64,000 bases of DNA from Harmothoe impar (Eukaryota; Annelida; Polychaeta; Phyllodocida; Polynoidae), in NCBI GenBank assembly GCA_947462335.1, contig OX381709.1:41820933-41884932 (forward strand), read 5' to 3'. Made by a program: the position numbers and the translations under genes. The notes beneath the pieces are model-generated. The model was not told the DNA's origin. It saw only the letters and a program-made list of their open reading frames with translations, and did no database searches. This document shows, piece after piece, positions 48,990 to 63,892 of this stretch. The stretch's first letter is position 1, and every line of letters begins with the position of its first letter.

Positions 48990-51780
48990 TACATTGGCCC
49001 GATCTCATGAGACACAGCCTGGAAGGACCACCCACAGAAGTACAATTGTGAAAAAGAAACCTTCATATATTCCCAAACTTTAAGAAAATCTGTTCATTAT
49101 TACCTATTCTGCAACTAAGACTTAGTAACCAATTTTGGTTTCATTGTACTGATCAAAATAGATCCTGCTTTGGATAAAAGCTCTACATTTTGTATAGTAG
49201 GGGCCATTTAGTGTAAAGTGTCAGAACCACCACATCAGTTTACCTTGTCCAAACCCTGCCTCAGTCCACATCAGGTAACTCACTTTGAAACTAATCTGCA
49301 CCCACATTTGGCAGCCCACATGGGGCCACGCTAAAACCCAATGACCAAAACCAATGGGATCAAGATAGGTTCTGATTGGTTTTCCCAATTTAGGAAACAC
49401 TCAAAAAGTAAACTTGTCTCCAGACTCTTCCAAGTGACTGTCATAAAACAATCTAGTCAAATACTCTTCTAAGTGACAAGGAAGTGGGTCTTCTAGCTGG
49501 AGATAAAAGACCCACGTGGCATGTGCCAGCCCAAAACCCAACATTTGCCAGCTCCAGATTCTATTTGTGGGATGGTAACCTGGTAGGTTAGACAACTTTT
49601 GACTCATCTATGTTATGACAGTCTCTTAGACGAATCCAGATGGGCCAGCCCAGATTAAAAGCGCCCAGCCTGAGCCCAGATTAAATATAAACTATAAAAT
49701 TGTACAATAAATGATGATTTCTGGAGGGAAATCAGATGTCAGCATGTTTTAAAATATTTACAATGTATTTATGGAAAAAAAGTTGTCCTGGGCTGGCCCA
49801 TCTTTGCTCCCACTGGTAGCCCTGGACAAAAAGGATCATAACCCAGATATGGGCAAGCCCAGCTGGCCCAAGTAAAACACATATGGGCCCCAGGGACCAA
49901 TGCTGGCTGGGACTGGACATGTCGAACATGTTTATTCTAATTCATCAACATCAGGCAGAATGGTTGATGCCTGTACGTGTTATACGTTTGATAGTATGTG
50001 TCTAAAGCTATGTTACATGTACTTCCTATAGCAGATGAGAAATGTAAATTAGTTCATTAATACTGGTGTGAAATGTTCTCGAGCTGTATAAGTTCATTTT
50101 GTACACCAAGATAAGATAAACGCAATTGATTTATTTACGTCATCTTATTCTCTTTTCCTCCTCACCATAAATACAAATTTAATAACGCTTTGAATACCAA
50201 CGTTTCCCCCCTTTTAACATGTAGAGACATTCAATAACGTTTTTGGAGGCACACATCCCTCTTTAATTTCCCCCCAAAATGATAAAATAACGTTATAAAT
50301 AATAGCGTTTGCATTTTAAATTTACAGAAAAGAGTATTCAAAAAGATTTTTTATCGTAGACTTCTCATTCAAACCTGTCCAAACGTTTTCATATATGCTC
50401 ACAATCGTGTTTTCTTGAGGGGGATGTCTGAGCAGTATGTAGTTGTAGAAACACAGTTGTGGCGCCATCTGCCATGTGCAAAATAAAGTGAAACAAATGT
50501 ACCTCCTAGGAAACGACACCAGGGGCGGCAGTGGTCATATGTGGAGCTGAGCTGCTCATCCCTAGCTGTTGCTCATGCTATTCCGACCAGAGGCACGGGT
50601 GTACAAAGGTGTAGGGGGTGTGGCCAAAGGGATGCTGATTTCTTACTACACAAAAGTGTATAGGTCCTACCAATTTCTGCTGGGAATTTCCCAATAATAT
50701 AGAATGAGCTGCTCTGGGAGTTCTTAGAGGACTGGTCGTGTTGACGCTCATTTACACTGACACAAAATGATGGTGTTTTATCATAAATATAAACCTTTAT
50801 TATATTATACAAACCTAATGTGACCATTTAATTGCCTCTGCACATGGTAACTAGACCAAAGATTCACAAAATAGACTACGGTTGTACGATGCAAACCCAC
50901 ACATGTTGTTAGCATCTATGCCAGACTATTATTTCTAAGTATACCCACCGGGTGCACCATTATAAAATCCCAGAAACATCCATGTTGTAGATGTGGAGAT
51001 GCAAGGGCGTGGCAAGGTATTTCATTTCAGGTCAATATTATATTCCTATGCCATACATGAACGAATTCTCTCTTCATAACGAACATGTCCAGTCAACGGT
51101 AAAATTCAAAATAATTAAATATTGCTATTCCTCGTATGTCATATAAAAAAAACAAAGCTATTTTCCATTCAGGAGGCATGCATTTGTGTAGGCCTACACT
51201 ACTTATAAATGCAGTGTCTAATTTAGACTCATGGAACGGGGGAATAGAACCATTTCCATATACTACTGTCACCCGTGACTTTCACTTGGAACATTTAGAT
51301 AGTAATTTGAAATTATAAACCTCAATTGGGGTCTAAAAATGTTCACTACTGCATGAACACTTTAGGTGTTCACGGTGATGGTGAGCTATAGGAGAGTCCC
51401 TGGAGCTCACAGGGTGGTCATAATGTGATCACCCAGGGTGCTCACAGTGAGCACCTAACAAACTTACCGACCAGTTTGTATTAGTTAAAACCACAAATAT
51501 TGTCATTATGGGATCTCTTACATTCCTATTTTCATTTAGACACATTTCCGAGGCAGCACAGTGTAAATGATCATGGATGATCACGGATTTACTCACAGTG
51601 TGGCTTGTCCTCAATGTGCTGCAAGGTGTGACCTCACTGTAGTGCAGCTAGGGTATTCAGTGTACTGCATTATCAGTACATTTGTAATGAGTCATAATCA
51701 ATGAGTAAGTATATTCCGCATTAGCGAGATACAGTGGCTCCACCTTTTGGACCACTGGTAACAATCATAACCCTTTGCTC
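48990..51780. other. Non-coding interval with low-order repeats
   Basis: Between 49480 and 49920 GGGCCAGCCCAGATTA-like and inverted GGGCTGGCCCA-like motifs recur, suggesting an old inverted-repeat element without definable ends. No gene was recognised. Confidence 0.4.
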
Positions 51781-51887
51781 TGCAAGGACCAGCTCAGCCA
51801 AATCTCGTGGCCGAGATAAGGGTACAAACAGGGCTCAGGTATTGTAAATAGGTTGTACCTGGACACTCCTAATGTCACCTGTGTCCA

Positions 51888-51952
51888 GTATAGTGTAGTG
51901 GTTAGCACTGTGGACTCATAATACTGGGAGCCCAAGTTCAAATCCCTACCAG
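51888..51952 (+). ncRNA. tRNA-like SINE head, left copy
   Basis: It contains A box TAGTGGTTAGCAC and B box AGTTCAAATCC at tRNA spacing, with CTCATAA in the anticodon-loop position. Acceptor stem pairing is not evident, so this is not called as a functional tRNA gene. Confidence 0.55.
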
Positions 51953-52061
51953 GCCAAATAACACTATGTCCTTTAAATACATATTTCTAAATTTTCTTTA
52001 GTATTGTGAATAATGTATTCTGTTTCCAAAATTGCTATACTTATGAATTTGATTACCAGGC

Positions 52062-52135
52062 ATTGCCTGGAAGAGATTTGAACTCAGGTACTCTGCATCA
52101 TGAGTCCACAGTGCTAACCACTACACTATACTGGA
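52062..52135 (-). ncRNA. tRNA-like SINE head, right copy
   Basis: The mirror image of the left copy, with the same A and B boxes on the minus strand. Its B-box flank continues into ATCTCTTCCAGGCAATGCC, differing from the left copy, so the two copies diverge inside the spacer. Confidence 0.55.
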
Positions 52136-52239
52136 CACAGGTGACATTAGGAGTGTCCAGGTACAACCTATTCACAATACCTGAGCCCTGTTTGTACCCT
52201 AATCTCGGCCACGAGATTTGACCAAGCTGGTTGCTGTGA

Positions 52240-53545
52240 GTACTGGGAATAGACCTAGTACCAGTGGGAATGGCGCTATCCACTGATCATCTTGCTAAGG
52301 CCCTATATCAACCAGAGGGGTAGGGTAGGAAATGCTTGTGCAAGGAATGTTCATTGGATTGGCAGGGGTCAAGGCAGGGAACCCCTATTGTTTTATCATA
52401 CGTAGCAGAGACATTTCTGCCACCCCTCATTCGCACTAGTCATTGCCGTGACCCCCTGCAGCTGACCGGCCTACAGCCTGCTGGAGGGTCACTGGGCACA
52501 CCTAGCCGAGATTCTGTGGGTCCAAAAGCCTACTGAGCCAGCTTTACAATTCCTGCGCCCGACTCCATCCCAAACAATAAAAGTGATATTAAATGAATAC
52601 CTTACACCCTAATCTACATTTCTATGTCACGTTGGGTGCTGGTACTCATTTCTAGCAGCCTAAAAAGACAATTTTGTAATGGATTCCCAGTATTTTTCTC
52701 AGACAGCAGCAACAAATAATGAACAATGAAGGCCAAAGTGGTAATCCTATCCATAGGTATGACTATGCAATGTGGTCATCCTATGAAGATTGACCACAGG
52801 CCAACTGAGTGCATACCACCAATTGTCCTAATATAGAGCACCCAGACCCCATTACGTCAGTATTACGCGCCTGACAAACACATTCCGATGGTATCATTTA
52901 CTCTGACCCTAAACGAGACCTGCGCTTATAAAAAAGAGCAAAATTACCTAAATTCTTAAAAAGATAGTGACAGGCATTTATTAAAATCGACATGAGGACC
53001 TCTTCCCCACCAAAGGGCATACAGCAATACGTGTACAGCGGCTGTTACATATATGTATACATGCATGGTTATTTGTCATATCCTATAAACAGACATGGCA
53101 ACATATGGGCTCTTTCAATTCTGTTGTGAAACAGTTGGTCCCCACACAAAAGGCTACATGCAGCTAAGAATAGAGGTTACACCAACTCAATATGTGGGAT
53201 TATTGGTACATGAACGTTGACTATATACAGTTACCTATAAGCCTACATGATCGATTAATATACCAATAGAAAAAATAGTCAAACCTGTGCAATAATATTA
53301 TGAGCACATTCGTGTGAGCACAACTAAAACATTGACATATATATAGTGTTCACAGTTGTAAGAGAATTTCATTGTTATGGCCATTATGTATCATTATGAT
53401 ATGTAGGTGTACATGTATTTAGATCTAGGTTTGTGGATTTGTTTTAGTAGATCGGCTTATGGCCCCTCCTTGACATTAATACCACAACACAGGTGTTTTG
53501 TAACCTCCTCTATGTCTCTGGTTGAACTGATACAGCCTGTCCTAT
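52240..53545. other. Non-coding interval, nothing recognised
   Basis: No domain-bearing open frame, RNA gene or clear repeat was seen. Confidence 0.4.
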
Positions 53546-53553
53546 ATATTTAA

Positions 53554-53845
53554 CCCTCTCACCGCCAGATTTCTCTGTAATTTTGCAAAAAAATGAAAAA
53601 AATTAAAATATCAAAAATTGTAGTGAGGTTTTAGTATAGGTACTCCTTTCATTTTCTTCGTAAACATAAATGGAATGTAGGATGTGGAAGAGGATGTCAT
53701 AGGCTTTAATATGATACCAAACATGAGGTGCTTCAACTAGGACTTGTAAGAAACTATTTTCATCAATAAATGAGTAATATTTTCTTGTTCAGCTCAGTGA
53801 ATAAGGTGCCCTGGCCGCTATAGCGGCCTGCTGGCGGTGAGAGGG
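53554..53845. mobile_element. 292-bp piggyBac-like MITE with TTAA target duplication
   Basis: TTAA (53550-53553 and 53846-53849) flanks CCCTCTCACCGCCAG at the left and CTGGCGGTGAGAGGG at the right, perfect 15-bp inverted ends. CCCT ends and TTAA sites fit piggyBac. Non-coding interior. Confidence 0.9.
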
Positions 53846-54071
53846 TTAAGGCAATAGAAATAGGAAGGTTGGTTTCCAGTCACTCGATCGGCCCTTTTCT
53901 TATGCCCCCCTACTTTATTTGTGCTACACACCAGTTTTTACTGTTCGTAAAGCAGACTATTTTAAGGATTCTAGAGCTAAAATGTTTTACAACAAAAAAA
54001 AAGAAATATATTAAGCCCCACCATTAGATTTAAAAAAAGACATCGAAGTAATTTGGCATATCGGAAACTAA

Positions 54072-56655
54072 GGGAGTGTTCATTTTTTAACAACAGGGGG
54101 GGGGGGTGGTGAGTTTAGGGGGGGGGCGTAAAATAACTTGACCCCTTCCGAGGGGGGGGCATAAAATAACTTGATCCTCTTGAGGGGGGGGCGAAAAATA
54201 ACTCAACACCTTTGGAGGGGGCGCGATTTGTCGCGACGTGACGCTGAATACTTTAACACTTCACTTTTTCTGTGGAAATGCCATAAGATGCAGCAAATTA
54301 CCTTTAAAATCATAAAATTTTCTTGCGACACTATGTGTCGGACCCGTTAAATCTGACAATTTTACTTTGTGAATTTTCAAAATTTTCACTTGGGGGGGGG
54401 GAGGGGAAAGAGTGTGCGCACTGTAGTCCTGCATTTGCCAGTAATATGTGTTTTCAACAGGCCAGTCTACCGGTTGATGGTTTCTGCTGACATAACAGAC
54501 CAGACTACTAAAAAAAAATCATGTCCGTGGAGTTTGAACCAAAAAGGGACATGGTTGGGCAGCCCAGGCTGGGCACCAGCCATGTGTGAAAACAAACAGT
54601 AGATTGCACCATTTTAATTCAAAATTTCCCCCCAAAAAATCTGTTCCCTCGTATCCCAGCCAAGTGGCGGTGGAACCGGAAGGGCAAGGGGCCCAGGCCC
54701 CCCCAACTTTAGAGTTGGATGGGCCAAAACATAATTTCGTCCCCCCTAACCTTTTGGGAAACAAACTCAGAAACCCCTAGAAAACACTACTCTCAGGATT
54801 AAATTCCTAACATTTTCTCAAATGGCTGGCTTAAACTCCATCAGAACACATCGAATTAAGTGTAAATTCTCAAAAATCTCTAAAGATTATTCAAACCACC
54901 CTGAATGCGCCAATTTTAAGGGGAAATTATTAAATTTTTCGCGAGCCTGCGGCCCCATGCCCCTATTTGTTACTCCCTCCCACCAAATAGGTTTTAGGAC
55001 CTCGGCCCCCCCAACTTTATCCGCCTTCCGTGTCCCTGCAGCCTTGATCCCAGCCCCAAAGATGAAGGCTGATGCAAATTATTTGGTATTTAAGACCCTA
55101 GTTTTTACAATTGTCCCAGCCTATAGATGACAATATGGGTCTGGCCCTGCTCTACAGGGCTCTAAAACCCAGCAACAACAGACCCCTAAACCATTGCTAA
55201 AATCAATCAGAATGTACCCTTTCAAGTCTAGACCTTCAGAATTTACTTTATTGGATATGGCCCCAAACCCACTTGGTTTGACTGCGGCCCTTTTCTGGCA
55301 GTACTTAGGGTAACATACTTTAACGTCACTATATTGGCCTCTTCAGGAAATCAAGAATTTACAACCCAGGAAGGATGCCATTGATATCCCCCAAATGGAT
55401 ATTCCAAAACTTACAGAACTCCCACCGACAAAATTGTCTTATTAATGCACCCTTTGATTGGCAGGTAGAGGAACAATTTACTTATCTAAAATTGAAAAAC
55501 GTTTGTAGTAATTCCAACTAGAATCGAACATATTATTGGGTTTAAAAAAGAGAACTGTTGTAGGCCTATTAAATGCTGGATGAAATGTTAGTGTGGTTTG
55601 CATTACACTCCTGTAGTTCAATACATGAACCTAGTCCAAAAACCAATAATAGAAACCAAAATAGTGATCATGGAATCTACTCAGGGTGCTTCATCATTCG
55701 AGATATCAGTTGTTACCAACTGTTTGTTTCAAACTAGGACTAAACTGCCCTGTTGGTTGACCAGGCCACCGGCTTGGATCAAGGCCATTCATTTTTTTAT
55801 TTGACCTTGAGAGCAATACCTATAAGGAATGATTGACTTGTAATGTTGGTATTTATGGAACATGATACTGAATAGTAATAGATTGTATTAAGTAACATTA
55901 TGGTTATTCAGAATTCTCAACTTGTGGGTGTACAATCCAGCCAGGTTTCAACCAGCTCTTCCTATAAAGCTTTCAAAATGCACATGAATACACCATTTGA
56001 CCTCTAGATTCTGATTCAGCTAGGAGACGGATATGCCCCTCTGACCCCCTTCTGAGGCACTGCACTTTGAGTATGGTTATGACTTATGTATGGTTTCCTG
56101 GCAGCTGGGTAGATATTGTGTCCCTAATATTCACTTAAATTTGATGAATCCATATATTGAAATTAAAACTTGCAATTTGTGTATTTAATGGCCATTTCTA
56201 TGAGTATATTTACCATAAAACCCCTCTTTTAAGACAACCTCACCTTTGAGACAACCCGCTTGTATGAGAAAAAACTGTAAAAGGTTTTCTCTTTAAACCC
56301 ATTCAAGAAAGCCCCGCCTTTAAGATGACCACCTAGTTCGGGAAAACATATCCCAAAATAAGGAGGGGTTTTACGGTAGACCTACATGCCATGAAGCAAC
56401 ATAGGGATAGGCATTGTAACTATATTGTATATATGAAATATAGATTCATTTCTAGGTAGCTATGATGTGAAACAGCACAATGCAACACAAATTGATGCAG
56501 AAACATTGAAAGGGGGGGGGCGCAAAATAACTCAGCCCCTCCTGAGGGGGGGGCAGATTTTAATTTGGCCCTTCCCGAGGGGGGGCGCAAAATAACTTAC
56601 GCGTCAAAACGAAAACTCACCACCCCCCCCCTGTTGTTAAAAAATGAACACTCCC
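54072..56655. mobile_element. 2,584-bp PIF/Harbinger-like element with TAA target duplication
   Basis: Ends GGGAGTGTTCATTTTTTAAC and its inverted copy (TTAAAAAATGAACACTCCC) are flanked by TAA at 54069-54071 and 56656-56658. Subterminal G-runs alternate with AAAATAACTTGACCCCTT on the left, and matching blocks occur on the right (56512-56620). The same family gives the 332-bp copy at 36927-37258. The longest open stretch (54822-55130) has no recognisable transposase or Myb-like motif, so it is non-autonomous or carries foreign filler. Confidence 0.82.
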
Positions 56656-56659
56656 TAAT

Positions 56660-57700
56660 CGCTCCGCGACGAGTGCAACTTTATACAGTCAGGGGGTAAG
56701 CGGAAGAAAATGAGGAAAATTAGAAAAAAAAACCTGCCGGAACGAGCTTGTCATTGTACTGGAAACAAACTTTTCTTCTGGCCTTACTGGAAAATCTATT
56801 AAAGATGGTTAACGTTAAAAAAGAAGAAGTTTATAGCTACTAGTACATCCCTGTTTTGCTATAGGTTGGGGCGGGAACACACTATTACTTTAGGCCTCAT
56901 CAAAGGATTGGTATTACTACCAAATGATATTATGTGGGGGAAAAAAAGAGAAGAAATAAGACCACCCCATTTTCATGATGGCTTCTATCAATAGTCTTGC
57001 TATCAAATATCAATGTTCTAACTTAGTAAAACATGACATCTGAGTTATTGAGAGATAAAAACAGGCTTACATAAATCCTGCATATATATATGTTAGCCGG
57101 CCCCCACCCCAATACGGGGCTAGACTGTCGACGTCATACATGTATACGTTGGCTAAGTTTAATCCGGATTATATGGGGATCAGGAGGATGACGTAGATAT
57201 GGGAGCCCTGGGTGGGCAGTCCCCATGCCGCACGTTGAATTAAAGAAATTGTCATGTCGCCTGTCACTCAAATATGGCTCCATATATCATATCAATGCTC
57301 CATATCATCTGTCATATGACTTACGTCACTAGTCAGCCACATTACATCACCTATTTAATTAACTTAATAAGTCTCTAGGTAATACCCGGATAACGCCCAT
57401 GTTGAATTTAGGAGTCTAGAGCCATTGGTTATATTTGACCTCGAACCATGTCCCAGAAACCCAGGAGGAAAACAAGGGCCCCAGACGAGGGGGGGGGGGG
57501 GGGTGCTGTATGTGTACGTGTTACTTTGCTCCTTGTCCTTTTAAAAATTAGTTCTTGTCCCTTAACTTAATTGTCACCAGCCTTCATGCCACCTATAGCC
57601 AATATATCTTGTCGATTTAAGAAATGGCCCATGTCTTTTGACTTAATTGTCACAATGGCAAAAAATATACTGTTATGAGATTGCATAACTAAAAATACAC
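56660..57700. other. Non-coding interval upstream of polyubiquitin
   Basis: It has a G-run of about 15 at 57490-57504 and is otherwise unremarkable. Distal promoter elements of the polyubiquitin gene may lie here. Confidence 0.4.
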
Positions 57701-57814
57701 TATAGAACAGGCTGTTGTCGAGTTGTCGCTTTCACCCGTCTGGAGCTCTAAACCAGACTGGTCTGGGCCTGTCAGCTATTGCACCATAGCGCGGATCGAG
57801 GCGGCAAAGCGTAG

Positions 57815-57888
57815 TTCCAGAACCCTCGGCAACTGCGTAATGAAGGGGATTCTATGCATGACGTCATTTCAGGAACGCGCTATATATA
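57815..57888 (+). promoter_or_regulatory. Polyubiquitin promoter: heat-shock elements, CRE, TATA box
   Basis: Two head-to-tail HSE cores of TTCnnGAA form are visible, TTCCAGAA (57815-57822) and TTCAGGAA (57868-57875). A perfect cAMP-response palindrome TGACGTCA lies at 57859-57866 and a TATATATA box at 57881-57888. The arrangement just upstream of a spliced 5'UTR matches stress-inducible polyubiquitin promoters. Transcription would start near 57910; that position is inferred. Confidence 0.75.
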
Positions 57889-57909
57889 CCACGGAACGCC
57901 CGAGAGACG

Positions 57910-58027
57910 CCATTACACAGCGAACGCCGACAGTGGGAGTACAGAAACAAGCTTCTATAACAGAGAAGCACCACACTGCGCACATATCTACCGAATTCCA
58001 CATATTAACAAGCCAACCAACGAATCC
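57910..58027 (+). other. Polyubiquitin 5'UTR exon 1 (predicted)
   Basis: It ends at donor GTAAGT (58028-58033). Its start is inferred from the TATA box. The exon is followed by a 1,266-bp intron (58028-59293) whose acceptor TTTCTGTATTTCCAG lies four bases before the ATG, the layout common in animal polyubiquitin genes. Confidence 0.7.
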
Positions 58028-59237
58028 GTAAGTTACTTTTCTCAAGTTCTCAATCAGTATAGGATATATATGGTTATCTTCTTCTTTGTAACAGAAAGCT
58101 GTTCTCAGACTCAGTGAGTGAGAATCTCATTGTTGTGTTATGACTGGCATGTATACCATGGTATATATCAGACCAACACACCGTTTTGCATCTAGATATA
58201 CATTCATATATATAACAACATATTAGGCTTTGCTATTGACATAGTAAACATGTACATTTGAAGTGTATGCGCTGACTACTCCCGTCCGAAATAAAGGTAT
58301 AAAGATGTCTCCGTTGAATGGAAAAACTTTCCGCCGCCATCTTGAATAGTAATGTGCATATCATTGTCACCCAGCTGGACTGGAGCCTTTGCGGACTTTG
58401 ATATGGCCTTTATGGGCTGTCACGATTGCACAAAGGGATCTATTCTATGAGTCAACATAACATTAGCTATCTAAAGCTTGGGCTAAAGCCTACAACGTAC
58501 ATTCTAGAACAAAGTGGTTAACGTCACTATTCTGAAGAATCCTCTGTCTCAAGTGTCTCCACGCTCTATACAGTTAACAGTACCATATAAATAGGAATTT
58601 TATTTATCTGCAGTATCACTAAACAAAGAATTTAATTATGAATTAAGTTTACATTGAATACCTTAATATCTTAGCATGTATAACAATGTACAGTACTATG
58701 ATGTTATGACATAAAATGAATAGTATTAATAAACTATTATCCTAGACGAGCTGAGGTAGGAATTGATTAACCGTTTTACAAAACATAGGCATACTATTTA
58801 ACTATGATAACCATTTGGGGTTTGGATGGGGTATCCCAATGACCCATGTCACAAACCATACTTATGTCGAATTTAGGCATAAAAACAGATGCTGCATATA
58901 TGCAGTACTGCCTTTCTAGTACCCTAAAACCGATACTGCATAATATTATATGCAGTACCAGGGCACAGTGTGTAGTGTAGTGCCGGTTTTAGTAGAACAT
59001 ATTCATCTGCATGCAATGTCCACGATTTTTCAATAGTGGAGCGGCCCTTAAAGGGTTAATAAGCCTTTATACTTATATCTGTGGTTGTCCTTTCATAAAA
59101 AGCTTGCATTGCTTTTATATCAGCATTATGATCATGCTTTTGAGAATCAAAAGACTTAAAACATGTACCTTTGCCCCAATGGACAGTCTTTTTTTTAACC
59201 CAATTGATACTGGTTAAATAGAGGACCATCTTTATGA

Positions 59238-61355
<2,118 letters not shown>

Positions 61356-61549
61356 ACGTTCAATAGTGCTGCCGAGTATGTAAGAATACTCTTTTAAAAG
61401 AGTTTATAGGTTTTATGAAACTTATAAAAATATAGGACACTCAAAAGGTTTCACTGTCTTTGCCATTGTATTTATTAAGGTAACTTAAACCTGTAAACGA
61501 AGATATTGTGCAATATTATGTTCATATTTGCTCTGAAAGTACTAATGAA

Positions 61550-61555
61550 AATAAA
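61550..61555 (+). terminator. Polyadenylation signal of polyubiquitin
   Basis: AATAAA about 195 bp after the stop codon. An earlier AATAAA overlaps the stop codon itself (61351-61356) and is too early to be the main signal. Confidence 0.65.
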
Positions 61556-61599
61556 GAATGCTCTTAAAATCAACTCTGTTTTCTTCTGATGACGAAAAT

Positions 61600-63360
61600 G
61601 ATATGATTAAATTTTTAAAGTTTATGGAAACAACTCAAACTGAATTATCCGGCACAACATATGAAGTAAAATTTAAGTTGATTCATAGTATCTCAAAATC
61701 GTATGGAATCCCTTGACACTTCTTATAGTTCATTTACAACTTATAATCAATGCATACAACCAATTATATGGAAGTGATCGACCATCCCATTTTCACGCTA
61801 CAGCTTTCCACAAAATCTGAATATTTACAGTGTTCTGTCCTTATAACTTGGTAAATGCGAAGCATGGGCTAATAGCGGCTATTGGATCTTCATCAGACCA
61901 GTCATAAAGGTTTTATATTTGGAATATATTGTATACATTGGTCTCCTAAATTGAATACAACACTGGGGGCTATATAACGTCAAGTGGATATGAATATATA
62001 ATTTAAATGACACACCTGTAGGATGAAGTAGAAGCGTGGATAGCAAGTTGGCTATTAAGTATTTTTGACACGATGGTTATTTTTCTACCCAAATTGCAGT
62101 AGAAAACGTGATGCAAGTCTACGTCTTGAATTGGACTTCTCACGCCTCAAGGCACAACGCTAGACAAAGTATTTACAAACATTTTAATTAGAGCAATCAT
62201 AAATGAATTCAAAGAAGGCCATACGCTATCCAACAAAATCCAGTGTCAACACTACCTGCTAAAATTTATTATTCAACCTAAAGCCGTTTTATTCTAATAA
62301 CTTGGATTACGGATCCGCCGATAGGATTTTTGCAAAAAAAAAGAGGCATATTGTAAGGCCACTTAAAAAAATAAATCGTTTCTCATCACCGCGCGCATCA
62401 TTAAAAATCAAGTTTGGAGGAAAACTTTTTTAATTTTTTTTTGCAAATTGTTGATGAAAAACATGATAAAAATGGACAGATATTGGCATGTTTGGTATCA
62501 AATTAAAGCTTATACTGACAGCAATGCAGTGGAATAGAAATAACTTGCACTTTCCCCACTTTCAAAGATCAATAAATTCTTTTACCAAAATGTGAATTTC
62601 GGTCAACAAAAATGTATTTCATCCTGTACATATATTAGCCCGCGGATTTAAAAAAAAAAGCCTCCCTCGTCAGATTTTTATTTTGAGTGGCCTAATGAGT
62701 TTCTTTCCAAAACACAGCCAATCCATTCTAGAATTGTAGTACCTGGTGATTTCTGTAAGGCTACCATAGTTGCAATTATGGTGCTTCGAACGTAATGTAT
62801 ACACAAGAGAGGACAGTAATACATGAAAAAGGTTAAAATCTTGAGTAATAATTTTTTCAAAATTTTATTATCTATGCCTGGCCTTAATTTGTCATAATTG
62901 GGAATCTTTTTTTCAAAAATTTGTAAACCTAAATTTGACCCCCAAAAAAGTCTAAAAATATAAAAATGTCTTCAAAATTGCATAAAAAAACGTAGGGTCG
63001 GCCCTGTTTAGATAGGGTCGGTCGGATGACCTGAAACAAACCTTCTTTTTTTTTTTGGCCTAACAAAAACATCACTACGGTATATATTATTGGACATTAT
63101 TATCATTTTGATAGCTCAAAGAGGTATTTTCCATGCTTCAAGTTATGAAAATGAGGTGGCCTAAACTTGAATAATTTCTTTAGATTTACTATCCTATAGG
63201 CTCACGTGACCATAGTGACCACCATAGCGGGGCTCTGATTGGTCAGTTAGTTCCGCTGGTTGCTGTGAGTTCTGTAAACTATCAGTTGGCAGGTAGGCCT
63301 ACCCATCTTTGCTAGGCACGGTGCTAGCCCCCCAATCAGGTTTTCCGAGAAAACGATTGA
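61600..63360. other. Intergenic region, no supportable gene
   Basis: AT-rich. From 63200 it becomes more GC-rich, with CACGTG (63203-63208) and ATTGG (63238-63242, an inverted CCAAT), as in a promoter. No coding exon was recognised. Confidence 0.4.
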
Positions 63361-63362
63361 GC

Positions 63363-63559
63363 AGGTGAGTTCGGGGTGCGCCAAAATAAGTACTTTGGTG
63401 ATTACCAGGACCAGCGTGCCCGTACGTTCCGGTAGACCCTCACAAAGACCCAGCTTCAGCAGCTGAAGCTGGGTCTTTGCAGAAGTCTACCGGAAGGTAC
63501 GGGCACGCTGGTCCTGGTAATCACCAAAGTACTTATTTTGGCGCACCCCGAACTCACCT
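63363..63559. repeat. 197-bp near-perfect palindrome (98-bp arms, 1-base centre)
   Basis: The arms run from AGGTGAGTTCGGGGTGCGCC at the left to its reverse complement at the right, meeting at CTTCAGC-A-GCTGAAG (centre 63461). Only about six mismatches were counted by eye, clustered near 63437-63444 and its partner. Each outer edge carries a consensus splice donor (GTGAGT) pointing inward. It could be a hairpin RNA source, a recent inverted duplication by template switching, or a cloning/assembly artefact. Confidence 0.9.
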
Positions 63560-63892
63560 ACTGAAAGTTGACGCCAGTGACGTCATGGATGGTCCCATAA
63601 TCTTCACCATTTGGCAAAAACTCATTAAATAATAGAAATAGGTTTGTTTTAACCTCCGAATATCAGCATGGCTTGTGCATACAGCAGAGCCTCTTTGCGG
63701 CTGGGGCTGCGGGAGGGCAAATTTCAGCGCGGGAAGCCAACGCGTTATGTGCTTGGAGAGTGCGCGCAGTGCGTCTCCCAATCTCCCAGCAGAGATAGTG
63801 CAGACAGCGGGACGAAAACAACTTCTCTCGGCTCTGGAACTGCTACCCATTTTGCCGGTAATCACGGCAACGTTACTCTTCCTTTTTATCAT
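63554..63892 (-). other. Possible minus-strand 5' exon (unrecognised, low confidence)
   Basis: From an ATG at 63892 the minus strand is open for 112 codons, running into GTGAGT at the palindrome edge (AGTAG then GTGAGT), so it could be a first coding exon of a gene continuing leftwards. The translation (MIKRKSNVAVITGK...) resembles nothing I know. The opposite strand is also open over the same stretch (63668-63919), so chance is likely. Confidence 0.2.

Larger units (their letters stand above)
51787..52232. mobile_element. Fold-back element with head-to-head tRNA-like arms
   Basis: Two arms of about 165-170 bp (51787-51952 and 52062-52232) are inverted and almost identical from ACCAGCT through AAATCTCGTGGCCGAGAT, TACCTGGACACTCCTAATGT and on into a tRNA-like end. 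Between them is a 109-bp AT-rich spacer. Each arm ends inward in a pol III-like module: A box TAGTGGTTAGCAC, an anticodon-loop-like CTCAT, and B box AGTTCAAATCC. It is best read as two head-to-head copies of a tRNA-derived SINE or as a tRNA-bearing fold-back. Confidence 0.8.

Noticed and set aside
51888..51952. Functional tRNA-Met gene
   Set aside because: CTCATAA and both boxes are present, but acceptor and T-stem pairing is not evident and the sequence is part of an inverted repeat.
54822..55130. Transposase gene inside the 2.6-kb Harbinger-like element
   Set aside because: About 100 codons with no DDE, Myb or zinc-binding motif; composition resembles non-coding DNA.
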